Assembly (NCBI RefSeq): GCF_902491285.1
Contig: NZ_CABUHK010000097.1
Coordinates: forward strand, 1-17,188
Source of the DNA: an uncultured Bacteroides sp.
GTDB taxonomy: Bacteria > Bacteroidota > Bacteroidia > Bacteroidales > Bacteroidaceae
DNA: 17,188 nt
Direction: 5' to 3'
Both the position numbers and the translations under genes were made by a program. Below, in pieces: positions 1-7,681 of the stretch; the first letter of the stretch is position 1; each line of letters begins with the position of its first letter. The notes under the pieces are model-generated. The model did no database searches, was not told the DNA's origin, and saw only the letters and a list, made by a program, of their open reading frames with translations.

Positions 1-2
1 AC

Positions 3-911
3 CAAATCATTGTTGGTCAGAAACATTTGGTTGAATCACTGCTTATCGGATTACTCTCCGATGGTCACGTTCTGTTGGAAGGTGTACCCGGTCTGGCAAA
101 AACTTTGGCTATTAAGACACTCGCGTCTCTGATTGATGCGAAATATAGCCGTATCCAGTTCACACCGGACTTACTGCCTGCCGATGTTATCGGTACAATG
201 GTTTACAGTCAGAAAGATGAATCTTTTAAAGTGCAAAGAGGACCGGTTTTCGCTAACTTTGTATTAGCTGATGAAATAAACCGTGCTCCGGCCAAAGTAC
301 AGAGTGCTTTGCTGGAAGCAATGCAGGAACGGCAGGTTACTATTGGTAAGGAAACATTTGTTTTACCGGAACCTTTTCTTGTATTGGCTACTCAAAACCC
401 TATTGAACAAGAAGGTACTTATCCGCTTCCTGAAGCACAGGTCGACCGTTTCATGCTGAAGGTTGTTATCGACTATCCGAAGTTGGAAGAAGAAAAGCTG
501 ATTATTCGCCAGAATATTAACGGAGAGAAATTCAATGTGAAACCTATTCTGAAAGCTGACGAGATTATTGAAGCACGAAAAGTTGTTCGTCAGGTATATC
601 TGGATGAGAAAATCGAACGTTATATAGTAGATATCGTATTTGCTACTCGTTTCCCGGAAAAATATGATCTCAAAGAATTGAAAGATATGATCGGATTCGG
701 TGGTTCACCCCGTGCTTCTATCAACTTGGCTTTGGCTGCCCGGACATATGCTTTCATTAAACGTCGTGGTTATGTAATTCCGGAAGATGTACGTGCCGTG
801 GCGCATGATGTTCTTCGTCATCGTATCGGATTGACATATGAAGCGGAAGCCAACAATATGACTTCGGACGAAATCATCAGCAAGATTCTGAATAAGGTTG
901 AAGTACCCTAA
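3..911 (+). CDS. moxR: MoxR-family AAA+ ATPase (5'-truncated by window)
   Basis: AAA+ ATPase of the MoxR family, which acts as a chaperone-like ATPase with von Willebrand A (vWA) partner proteins in the cytoplasm. The reading frame is open from base 3 and begins Gln-Ile-Ile-Val-Gly-Gln-Lys-His-Leu, so the first few tens of residues lie outside the window; the TTG at 27 is an internal Leu codon, not a start. Visible motifs are Walker A GVPGLAKT (81-104), Walker B VLADE followed by INRAP (about 261-290), sensor 1 LATQNP (about 382-399), the PEAQVDRF arginine-finger region (about 430-455) and the sensor 2 region GGSPRAS. The lid domain ends with a typical MoxR C-terminus. It is the first visible gene of the bat operon, with the DUF58 gene 84 bp downstream. 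Family assignment is firm; the client is not known. Confidence 0.95.
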   Translation, partial: QIIVGQKHLVESLLIGLLSDGHVLLEGVPGLAKTLAIKTLASLIDAKYSRIQFTPDLLPADVIGTMVYSQKDESFKVQRGPVFANFVLADEINRAPAKVQSALLEAMQERQVTIGKETFVLPEPFLVLATQNPIEQEGTYPLPEAQVDRFMLKVVIDYPKLEEEKLIIRQNINGEKFNVKPILKADEIIEARKVVRQVYLDEKIERYIVDIVFATRFPEKYDLKELKDMIGFGGSPRASINLALAARTYAFIKRRGYVIPEDVRAVAHDVLRHRIGLTYEAEANNMTSDEIISKILNKVEVP

Positions 912-995
912 TTCGTAGTTATAATACAGTCTATAAGTAGTCATTGTGTGGTACACTTGACTACTTTAGCTACTTACTACTTAACTACTGTATAA
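912..995 (+). repeat. Intercistronic spacer with hairpin and tandem heptamers
   Basis: This 84-bp spacer separates the MoxR and DUF58 genes. It contains a perfect 9-bp inverted repeat, AAGTAGTCA (935-943) and TGACTACTT (958-966). The stem can be extended inside by GTGT (946-949) with ACAC (953-956) around a 3-nt loop. Two perfect tandem copies of CTACTTA (970-976, 977-983) follow, then CTACTGT (985-991), just before the ATG at 996. GTAGTTA (915-921) can also pair with TAACTAC (982-988), and ATACAGT (924-930) with ACTGTAT (987-993), so competing folds could include the start-codon region. No T-tract follows the hairpin, so a simple terminator is unlikely. A role in mRNA processing or translation is inference. 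Confidence 0.6.
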
Positions 996-1865
996 ATGGA
1001 AACAAGTGAAATACTAAAGAAAGTTCGTCAGATTGAAATTAAGACACGGGGATTGTCTAACAATATCTTTGCAGGCCAGTATCACTCGGCTTTCAAAGGT
1101 AGGGGTATGTCGTTCTCGGAAGTCAGGGAATATCAGTTTGGCGATGATATACGTGACATAGACTGGAATGTGACTGCGCGTTTTAACAAACCCTACGTAA
1201 AAGTGTTTGAGGAAGAACGTGAGCTGACAGTTATGTTGATGGTTGATGTTTCCGGAAGTTTGGAATTTGGTACTGTCAAGCAGTTAAAGAAGGATATGGT
1301 AACAGAGATTGCTGCCACGCTCGCTTTTTCTGCTATACAGAATAATGATAAAATCGGTGTGATTTTCTTTTCAGACCGGATAGAGAAGTTTATTCCTCCC
1401 AAAAAGGGACGTAAACATATTCTATATATTATCCGTGAACTGATTGATTTTCAACCGGAAAGCCGTCACACGAATATACGTCTTGCATTGGAGTACTTGA
1501 CTAACGTAATGAAAAGGCGTTGTACGGCATTCATTCTATCGGATTTCATTGACCAGGAAAGTTTCAAAAACGCATTAACTATAGCTAACCGGAAGCATGA
1601 TGTAGTAGCATTACAAGTTTATGACCGGAGAATCTGCGACCTTCCTCCTATAGGATTAATGCGGGTAAAAGATGCGGAAACCGGTCATGAACAATGGATA
1701 GATACTTCTTCTAAAGCTGTGCGCCGGGCACATCGCGACTGGTGGATACAGAAGCAGGCTGAACTGAACGATACATTTACCAAAAGTAATGTAGATTCTG
1801 TATCTGTCAGAACTGACCAAGATTACGTAAAGGCATTGTTGAACTTATTTGCCAAACGAAATTAA
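996..1865 (+). CDS. DUF58 family protein with vWA-like fold, MoxR partner
   Basis: The 289-residue product belongs to the DUF58 family, whose genes commonly sit beside moxR. The conserved block GRGMSFSEVREYQFGDDIRDIDW (residues 36-58) is the family hallmark. It is followed by a MIDAS-like DVSGS motif (84-88), which in vWA folds helps coordinate a divalent metal. I see no signal peptide or membrane segment, so it should be cytoplasmic like MoxR. The start is ATG 996, preceded by the repeat-rich spacer and no clear Shine-Dalgarno. The stop codon overlaps the next start by one base (TAATG, 1863-1867), which suggests translational coupling. Family and operon membership are clear; the biochemical role is not. 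Confidence 0.93.
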   Translation: METSEILKKVRQIEIKTRGLSNNIFAGQYHSAFKGRGMSFSEVREYQFGDDIRDIDWNVTARFNKPYVKVFEEERELTVMLMVDVSGSLEFGTVKQLKKDMVTEIAATLAFSAIQNNDKIGVIFFSDRIEKFIPPKKGRKHILYIIRELIDFQPESRHTNIRLALEYLTNVMKRRCTAFILSDFIDQESFKNALTIANRKHDVVALQVYDRRICDLPPIGLMRVKDAETGHEQWIDTSSKAVRRAHRDWWIQKQAELNDTFTKSNVDSVSVRTDQDYVKALLNLFAKRN

Positions 1866-2953
1866 TGAAATCAAATATGAATAGAAATATTATTCTGATA
1901 GCATTATTAGGTTTACTATCTATCGGCAAAGTAACTGCGCAATCTGTCACAGTGGAAGCTAAGATAGATTCGCTGCAAATACTGATTGGCGAACAGGCGA
2001 AAGTGCAATTGCAAGTAGCTATGGATGCCAAGCAGCGTGCTGTTTTTCCTGCTTATACCGACACGTTAGTAAAGGGGGTGGAAATTATAGAAACTGTCAA
2101 AACGGATACGCAATTCCTGAATGATCGTCAGCGAATGCTGATTACTCAGGAATATGTTATCACTTCTTTTGACTCGGCTTTATATTATCTGCCGCCAATG
2201 CCTGTTACTGTAGACGGTAAAGAGTATAAATCTAAAGCTTTGGCACTGAAAGTATATTCCATGCCAGTCGATACATTACATCCTGACCAATTCTTTGGAC
2301 AGAAACCTGTAATGAAAGCACCTTTCGCGTGGGAAGACTGGTATGGCTTGATTGCTTGTTCATTTCTAGCTTTGCCGCTACTTGGTTTGCTGATTTATCT
2401 TATTATCCGTATCCGTGATAATAAACCGATTATCCGCAAGATAAAAGTTGAACCTAAGTTGCCGCCACATCAGGCTGCAATGAAGGAGATAGAACGTATC
2501 AAAACCGAAAAGGTATGGCAGAAAGGACAGCCGAAGGAATATTATACGGAACTAACTGATACTCTTCGTACTTATATCAAAGACCGTTTCGGATTTAATG
2601 CTCTAGAAATGACTTCTTCTGAAATTATTGATAAATTGTTGGAAATGAATGATAAGGAGGCTATATCTGATTTGAAGGTTCTCTTCCAGACTGCCGATTT
2701 AGTGAAGTTTGCCAAACATGATCCTCAGATGAATGAGAATGACGCAAACTTAATCAATGCTATCGACTTTATCAACGAAACGAAACAACCGGAAGAGGAA
2801 AACCAGAAACCGCAGCCAACAGAAATTACCATCATTGAAAAGCGCTCTTTACGCGTCAAAGTAATGCTGATTTGCGGAATTACACTTTTATCAGTAGCAT
2901 TGATTGGTACCTTTATATATATAGGTATGCAGATATACAATCTTTTTGTATAA
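1865..2953 (+). CDS. BatD-like membrane protein of the bat operon
   Basis: A 362-residue protein in the position between DUF58 and batA. It has an N-terminal signal peptide (hydrophobic about residues 8-20, likely cleavage near Ala-25/Gln-26) and a beta-rich domain about 26-155. A membrane segment at about 161-182 is followed by a basic stretch (RIRDNKPIIRKIK). A helical region runs about 200-305 and a second membrane segment lies near 332-355. The helical region, from YYTEL at 226, aligns by eye with the tail of BatD further down the operon (FYDEV at 523), including the patterns YIKD/YISD and KFAKHDP/RFAPGD. I infer a periplasmic N-domain and a cytoplasmic helical domain. Starts at 1865 or at Met-5 (1877) are both possible; 1865 overlaps the upstream stop. 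Function unknown beyond its place in the Bat system. Confidence 0.85.
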   Translation: MKSNMNRNIILIALLGLLSIGKVTAQSVTVEAKIDSLQILIGEQAKVQLQVAMDAKQRAVFPAYTDTLVKGVEIIETVKTDTQFLNDRQRMLITQEYVITSFDSALYYLPPMPVTVDGKEYKSKALALKVYSMPVDTLHPDQFFGQKPVMKAPFAWEDWYGLIACSFLALPLLGLLIYLIIRIRDNKPIIRKIKVEPKLPPHQAAMKEIERIKTEKVWQKGQPKEYYTELTDTLRTYIKDRFGFNALEMTSSEIIDKLLEMNDKEAISDLKVLFQTADLVKFAKHDPQMNENDANLINAIDFINETKQPEEENQKPQPTEITIIEKRSLRVKVMLICGITLLSVALIGTFIYIGMQIYNLFV

Positions 2954-3003
2954 AGAATGTGTAACTTGAATACTAAATAGTAAACTGTTAAATCATAAAT
3001 AAA
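2954..3003 (+). repeat. Heptad-periodic AT-rich spacer before batA
   Basis: This 50-bp intercistronic spacer can be read as degenerate 7-bp units leading to the batA ATG: AAATAGT (2975), AAACTGT (2982), TAAATCA (2989), TAAATAA (2996), then A and the start codon at 3004. The 10-mer AAATAGTAAA (2975-2984) recurs exactly at 4021-4030 in front of batB. There is no Shine-Dalgarno sequence. The shared 10-mer is directly visible; the heptad reading is interpretation and could partly reflect AT-rich composition. Confidence 0.5.
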
Positions 3004-3987
3004 ATGGTTTTTGCCAATATTGAATATCTGTTTTTGCTATTATTACTTATACCTTATATAGTATGGTATATTCTGAAGCAAAGAAAAAGTGAAGCAACTC
3101 TTCAAATTTCGGATGCTAGAGTATATGCACATACTCCGAAAAGTTATAAGAATTATTTGTTGCATGCTCCATTTCTACTACGCATCATAGCGTTGGTATT
3201 GGTTATTTTGGTTCTTGCACGCCCACAAACGACTAATAAGTGGCAAAACAGCGAGATAGAAGGTATTGATATCATGCTGGCTATCGACGTTTCCACCAGT
3301 ATGTTGGCCGAAGATTTGAAGCCTAATAGACTGGAAGCTGCTAAGGATGTAGCCGCAGAGTTTATTAATGGACGTCCGAATGATAATATCGGTATCACAT
3401 TATTTGCCGGTGAGACTTTCACTCAGTGTCCATTGACTGTAGATCATGCTGTATTGCTGGATATGATTCATAATATCAAATGTGGTCTTATCGAGGATGG
3501 TACAGCAGTAGGTATGGGAATAGCGAATGCTGTAACCCGCCTGAAAGACAGCAAAGCTAAATCGAAAGTTATCATTTTGCTGACGGATGGTACCAATAAC
3601 AAAGGAGATATTTCTCCGATGACGGCCGCCGAAATAGCTAAAAGTTTTGGTATTCGTGTATATACCATTGGAGTAGGAACGAATGGAATGGCGCCTTATC
3701 CTTATCCGGTCGGAAATACTGTGCAATATGTAAATATGCCGGTAGAAATTGATGAAAAGACATTGACGCAGATAGCTGGAACAACAGATGGCAACTATTT
3801 CCGGGCTACCAGTAATTCGAAACTGAAAGAAGTGTATGAAGAAATTGATAAACTGGAGAAAACTAAACTGAATGTAAAAGAGTATAGCAAGCGGGATGAA
3901 GACTATCACTGGTTTGCATTAGCTGCTTTTCTCTGTGTTTTACTGGAAGTACTGCTACGTAATTCAATACTCAAAAAGATTCCGTAA
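3004..3987 (+). CDS. batA: BatA, membrane-anchored vWA-domain protein
   Basis: This 327-residue protein has the BatA architecture. Two N-terminal membrane segments (about 8-24 and 57-72, ending in LARPQ) are followed by a vWA domain (about 88-285) and a C-terminal membrane segment (about 303-319). The MIDAS metal site looks complete: DVSTS at 95-99, Thr-167 in DGTAVG and Asp-195 in LLTDG. The loop between the first two membrane segments is basic (KQRK), so the positive-inside rule puts it in the cytoplasm and the vWA domain in the periplasm; this is inference. The bat operon is linked to aerotolerance in B. fragilis, and vWA proteins beside MoxR ATPases are thought to be their clients or partners. 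The next gene is a tandem paralogue. Confidence 0.95.
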   Translation: MVFANIEYLFLLLLLIPYIVWYILKQRKSEATLQISDARVYAHTPKSYKNYLLHAPFLLRIIALVLVILVLARPQTTNKWQNSEIEGIDIMLAIDVSTSMLAEDLKPNRLEAAKDVAAEFINGRPNDNIGITLFAGETFTQCPLTVDHAVLLDMIHNIKCGLIEDGTAVGMGIANAVTRLKDSKAKSKVIILLTDGTNNKGDISPMTAAEIAKSFGIRVYTIGVGTNGMAPYPYPVGNTVQYVNMPVEIDEKTLTQIAGTTDGNYFRATSNSKLKEVYEEIDKLEKTKLNVKEYSKRDEDYHWFALAAFLCVLLEVLLRNSILKKIP

Positions 3988-4034
3988 AGGTGGTTTGTCA
4001 ATTGTAATTTGTCAATCGTAAAATAGTAAAGAAG
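3988..4034 (+). repeat. 14-bp tandem repeat in the batA-batB spacer
   Basis: Within this 47-bp spacer, TTTGTCAATTGTAA (3994-4007) is followed at once by TTTGTCAATCGTAA (4008-4021), a tandem 14-mer with one mismatch. Each copy splits into two 7-mers, and the spacer continues AATAGTA, AAGAAG, ATG (4035). The 10-mer AAATAGTAAA (4021-4030) is identical to one upstream of batA. AAGAAG just ahead of the ATG is only a weak purine-rich stretch. Confidence 0.8.
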
Positions 4035-5063
4035 ATGTTTCGATTTGGAGAACCTACATATTTATATTTATTGCTGCTATTACCATTTTTAGCAGCTTTC
4101 TACCTGTATTCTAACTACAAAAGAAGGAAGAATATCCGCCGTTTTGGAGATCCGGCTTTGTTGGCTCAACTAATGCCTGATGTATCTAAATATCGTCCAG
4201 ATGTGAAATTTTGGATACTTTTTGCTGCTATCGGTTTATTTTCAGTACTATTAGCACGTCCTCAATTTGGTGCTAAACTGGAAACGGTGAAACGTAAGGG
4301 AGTCGAAGTGATTATTGCATTAGATATTTCAAACTCCATGCTTGCCCAGGATGTACAGCCAAGCCGTTTGGAGAAAGCCAAAAGACTAATATCCAGATTG
4401 GTCGATGAGCTTGATAATGATAAAGTCGGTATGATTGTTTTCGCCGGTGATGCTTTTACGCAATTGCCAATTACTAGCGACTACATTTCCGCTAAGATGT
4501 TTCTGGAATCTATAAATCCTTCGTTAATATCCAAACAAGGTACAGCTATTGGAGAAGCTATTAATTTAGCGACTCGTAGCTTCACTCCCCAAGAAGGAGT
4601 AGGACGTGCCATCATCGTCATTACTGACGGTGAGAATCACGAAGGTGGCGCAGTCGAAGCTGCTAAGGCTGCCGCTGAAAAAGGTATCCAGGTAAATGTG
4701 TTGGGAGTAGGTATGCCTGATGGGGCTCCCATACCAGCTGAAGGTACAAATGATTATCGACGTGACCGGGAAGGTAATGTAATCGTTACCCGTTTGAATG
4801 AGACTATGTGTCAGGAGATTGCCAAAGAGGGAAAAGGTATATATGTACGGGTTGATAACTCTAATTCTGCACAGAAAGCTATTAATCAGGAAGTGAACAA
4901 AATGGCAAAATCTGATGTGGAATCAAAAGTCTACACGGAATTTAACGAACAATTCCAAGCAATTGCCTGGATTATTCTACTATTGCTATTGGCAGAAATA
5001 TTAATTTTGGACCGCAAGAATCCTTTATTTAAGAACGTTCATCTGTTTTCTAATAAGAAATAG
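4035..5063 (+). CDS. batB: BatB, membrane-anchored vWA-domain protein
   Basis: A 342-residue paralogue of BatA with the same plan. Membrane segments lie at about 9-25 and 59-74 (again ending in LARPQ), a vWA domain at about 91-295 and a final membrane segment at about 309-326. The MIDAS residues are DISNS (97-101), Thr-170 in QGTAIG and Asp-198 in ITDGE. The loop after the first membrane segment is strongly basic (NYKRRKNIRR), which again suggests a cytoplasmic loop and a periplasmic vWA domain. BatA and BatB could form a heteromeric membrane complex; that is inference. The gene ends in TAG (5061-5063), 10 bp before the first batC ATG. Confidence 0.95.
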   Translation: MFRFGEPTYLYLLLLLPFLAAFYLYSNYKRRKNIRRFGDPALLAQLMPDVSKYRPDVKFWILFAAIGLFSVLLARPQFGAKLETVKRKGVEVIIALDISNSMLAQDVQPSRLEKAKRLISRLVDELDNDKVGMIVFAGDAFTQLPITSDYISAKMFLESINPSLISKQGTAIGEAINLATRSFTPQEGVGRAIIVITDGENHEGGAVEAAKAAAEKGIQVNVLGVGMPDGAPIPAEGTNDYRRDREGNVIVTRLNETMCQEIAKEGKGIYVRVDNSNSAQKAINQEVNKMAKSDVESKVYTEFNEQFQAIAWIILLLLLAEILILDRKNPLFKNVHLFSNKK

Positions 5064-5076
5064 TTATATAGTTATG
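5061..5076 (+). repeat. 8-bp tandem repeat holding batB stop and batC start
   Basis: TAGTTATA (5061-5068) is followed directly by TAGTTATG (5069-5076). The first copy begins with the batB stop codon TAG and the second ends with the batC start codon ATG, so the gene junction consists of one short duplication with one mismatch. A second in-frame ATG lies at 5080. Confidence 0.7.
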
Positions 5077-5802
5077 TACATGTTAAAAAGTAAATATATT
5101 CTATCTGTTGTGTTTCTGTTGGCAACAACCACTGTCTCAGCTCAGAAAGCAGAACGCGACTATATCCGTAAAGGAAACCGGCTGTTTAATGATAGTGTAT
5201 TTATAGATGCAGAGGTGAACTACCGAAAAGCCCTGGAAATAAATCCCAAATCTACAGTATCTATGTATAATTTGGGAAACACGCTTTCACAACAGCAAAA
5301 GTTTCAGGATGCCATGGAACAATATGTGTCGGCTAGTAATATAGAAAAGGATAAAATGAAACTGGCTCATATTTACCACAACATGGGAGTGCTTTTCCAA
5401 GCCGGCAAAGATTACGCTAAAGCTGTAGATGCGTATAAAATGTCATTACGCAATAACCCTACAGACCATGAAACGAGATATAATCTGGCTCTTGCACAAA
5501 AAATGCTGAAAGATCAGCAACAGAACCAACAGAATCAAGACCAAAATCAGGACCAAAACAAAGATCAACAAAAGCAGGATCAAAAACAAGACCAGAATAA
5601 AGATAAACAGAACGATCAGAAGCAAGATGAAAAGAAAGATCAGCAGCAACCGCCGAAATCTGAGAAACAAAATAATCAGATGTCAAAGGAGAACGCTGAG
5701 CAACTACTGAATTCTGTGATGCAGGATGAAAAAAACGTGCAGGATAAAGTAAAAAAACAACAGAAAGTTATGCAAGGTGGTCGTTTAGAAAAGGATTGGT
5801 AA
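5074..5802 (+). CDS. batC: BatC, secreted TPR protein with low-complexity tail
   Basis: A 242-residue exported protein. The signal peptide is about residues 1-23, with likely cleavage after SA before QKAERDY. Tetratricopeptide repeats follow at about 28-60, 61-92 and 98-131 (typical pattern YHNMGVLFQAGKDYAKAVDA), which offer a protein-binding surface. From about 147 to 200 comes a tract almost wholly of Q, N, D and K. A short conserved-looking end (MSKENAEQLLNSV, finishing LEKDW) matches the BatC family. There are two candidate starts, ATG 5074 and ATG 5080; the latter begins MLKSKY and keeps the same signal peptide. Being exported, it likely meets the vWA domains of BatA and BatB in the periplasm (inference). 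Confidence 0.92.
   Translation: MYMLKSKYILSVVFLLATTTVSAQKAERDYIRKGNRLFNDSVFIDAEVNYRKALEINPKSTVSMYNLGNTLSQQQKFQDAMEQYVSASNIEKDKMKLAHIYHNMGVLFQAGKDYAKAVDAYKMSLRNNPTDHETRYNLALAQKMLKDQQQNQQNQDQNQDQNKDQQKQDQKQDQNKDKQNDQKQDEKKDQQQPPKSEKQNNQMSKENAEQLLNSVMQDEKNVQDKVKKQQKVMQGGRLEKDW
5512..5676 (+). repeat. Low-complexity Q/N/D/K coding repeat in batC
   Basis: This coding stretch is built mainly from CAA/CAG, GAT/GAC, AAT/AAC and AAA/AAG codons, giving short overlapping units such as QDQNQDQNKD and QKQDQKQDQNKD. The near-repeats at the DNA level (for example GACCAAAATCAG and GACCAAAACAAA) could expand or contract in steps of three. The encoded segment should be disordered and highly hydrophilic. Confidence 0.8.
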
Positions 5803-5833
5803 TATAAAGTTGACGATATAAATTTCATAAGCA

Positions 5834-7663
5834 ATGAGAAAACTGATTATTATATTGATGGCATTGATAGCATATAGCACTCAGGCGTTGGCCGACAAAG
5901 TGTCTTTTACTGCTTCTGCTCCTGACGCGGTAGTAGTAGGCGATCAATTCAGGCTGTCTTACACCGTAACCACACAGAAAGTAAAGGATTTCCAGGTACC
6001 CTCAATTAAGGGGTTTGACGTACTGATGGGGCCAAGCCGCTCACAACAAAGTAGTACTCAAATTATAAATGGTAGTGTTACATCTACCAGCAGCATTACG
6101 TTTACATATATATTGATGGCTAACACTGCTGGTGAATACACAATTGGTGGTGCTTCAATAGTAGCAGATGGTAACCAAATGGTGTCAAACTCTGTAAAAA
6201 TTAAAGTATTACCACAGGACCAGAGTAGTAATAGCGGACAAAATAGTAATAATAACTCTTCCGTACATTCCTCGTCCGCCACGAGTGTATCTAATCAAGA
6301 CCTGTTTATCACGGCAACTGCCAGCAAGACCAATGTGTTTGAGCAGGAAGCATTTGTTCTGACATATAAAATATATACCAGAGAATCTAATTTGCAGCTA
6401 AATAATGCTAAACTCCCTGATTTTAAAGGTTTCCATTCACAGGAAATCGAAATGACTACAAATGCCAAGTGGACTCCAGAACATTATCAGGGACGCAACT
6501 ACTATACAACAGTTTATCGTCAGTTTGTGCTTTTTCCACAGCAATCTGGTAAACTCTATATAGATCCGGCTCAATTTCAAATGACAGTAGGCAAACCTGT
6601 ACAATCGGCCGATCCTTTTGATGCATTCTTTAACGGTGGAAGTAGTGTGATCGAGATAAAAAAATCTATCGCTACGCCTAAGATAGCAATAAACGTCAAT
6701 CCGCTTCCAGCCGGTAAGCCTTCCGACTTCTCAGGCGGAGTGGGAGAGTTTACTATTTCGTCTTCTATCAATAGCAAAGAATTGAAAACCAATGATGCTA
6801 TTACAATTAAACTGGTTATTTCAGGTACAGGAAACTTGAAGTTGATTTCTAATCCAGAAATCAACTTCCCAGATGATTTCGAAGTATATGATCCTAAAGT
6901 AGATAATCAAGTCAGATTGACTCGGGAAGGACTTACTGGCAACAAAGTAATCGAGTACTTGGCAATTCCCAGACATGCTGGGACATATAAGATTCCGGGA
7001 GTGTCTTTCAGTTACTTCGATATCCGTTCCAAATCATACAAAACTTTGAAAACGGAAGAGTATGTCGTGAATATTGAGAAGGGTGCGGGAAATGCAGATC
7101 AAGTGATTGCAAACTTTACTAATAAAGAGGACTTGAAAGTATTAGGAGAAGACATACGTTATATCAAGCAGAATGAGGTAGCTCTTCAGCCTAGAGGAAG
7201 CTTTTTCTATGGTTCAATGACTTATTGGTTATTCTACATTATTCCGGCTCTTGCCTTTATTATCTTCTTTATCGTTTATCGTAAACAAGCTACCGAGAAT
7301 GCCAATGTTGCTAAAGTACGAACAAAGAAAGCTAATAAAGTCGCTACAAAACGAATGAAATTAGCAGGCAAGTTACTTTCCGAAAATAAGAAGGATGCTT
7401 TTTATGATGAGGTTTTAAAGGCATTATGGGGATATATTAGTGATAAATTAAATATTCCGGTATCTCGTTTATCCAAAGATAATATCGAAGAGAAACTGAG
7501 AAATCACGGAGTGAATGAAGAACTGATCAAAGAGTTCTTGAATGCACTGAATGACTGTGAATTTGCCCGTTTCGCCCCAGGTGATGAAAATCAAGCTATG
7601 GATAAGGTTTATTCATCTTCAATAGAAGTAATAAGCAAAATGGAGAATTCAATAAAACATTAA
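5834..7663 (+). CDS. batD: BatD, oxygen-tolerance membrane protein
   Basis: A 609-residue protein with the BatD family layout. A signal peptide (about 1-20, ending ALA before DKVSF) precedes a large beta-rich periplasmic region. A Ser/Asn-rich linker (about 129-152) splits that region between the first Ig-like domain and the later ones. One membrane segment (about 463-483, YWLFYIIPALAFIIFFIVY) and a basic cytoplasmic tail (484-609) follow. The tail domain from FYDEV (523) to about 600 resembles the helical region of the BatD-like protein encoded at 1865-2953. The gene starts 31 bp after batC. BatD has no known catalytic motif; it may be a scaffold that spans the membrane between the vWA proteins outside and MoxR/DUF58 inside (inference). 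Confidence 0.93.
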   Translation: MRKLIIILMALIAYSTQALADKVSFTASAPDAVVVGDQFRLSYTVTTQKVKDFQVPSIKGFDVLMGPSRSQQSSTQIINGSVTSTSSITFTYILMANTAGEYTIGGASIVADGNQMVSNSVKIKVLPQDQSSNSGQNSNNNSSVHSSSATSVSNQDLFITATASKTNVFEQEAFVLTYKIYTRESNLQLNNAKLPDFKGFHSQEIEMTTNAKWTPEHYQGRNYYTTVYRQFVLFPQQSGKLYIDPAQFQMTVGKPVQSADPFDAFFNGGSSVIEIKKSIATPKIAINVNPLPAGKPSDFSGGVGEFTISSSINSKELKTNDAITIKLVISGTGNLKLISNPEINFPDDFEVYDPKVDNQVRLTREGLTGNKVIEYLAIPRHAGTYKIPGVSFSYFDIRSKSYKTLKTEEYVVNIEKGAGNADQVIANFTNKEDLKVLGEDIRYIKQNEVALQPRGSFFYGSMTYWLFYIIPALAFIIFFIVYRKQATENANVAKVRTKKANKVATKRMKLAGKLLSENKKDAFYDEVLKALWGYISDKLNIPVSRLSKDNIEEKLRNHGVNEELIKEFLNALNDCEFARFAPGDENQAMDKVYSSSIEVISKMENSIKH

Positions 7664-7681
7664 CCCAGAAGAGATTGTGTT

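Noticed and set aside
27..29. TTG as the start codon of the MoxR gene
   Set aside because: The frame stays open to base 3 with MoxR-like residues upstream and is cut by the window edge.
3004..5063. batA and batB as a recent gene duplication
   Set aside because: Their sequences differ widely outside the MIDAS and membrane pattern. Both are standard members of the Bat operon, so the duplication is ancient.
5512..5676. Possible CRISPR-like array
   Set aside because: The repeats are short, imperfect, coding and contiguous with no spacers of fixed length.
5446..5686. Antisense open frames opposite batC, rich in Leu/Ile/Val
   Set aside because: They arise because CAA/CAG and GAT/AAT codons read as hydrophobic codons on the other strand. 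There is no start signal and batC is well supported.
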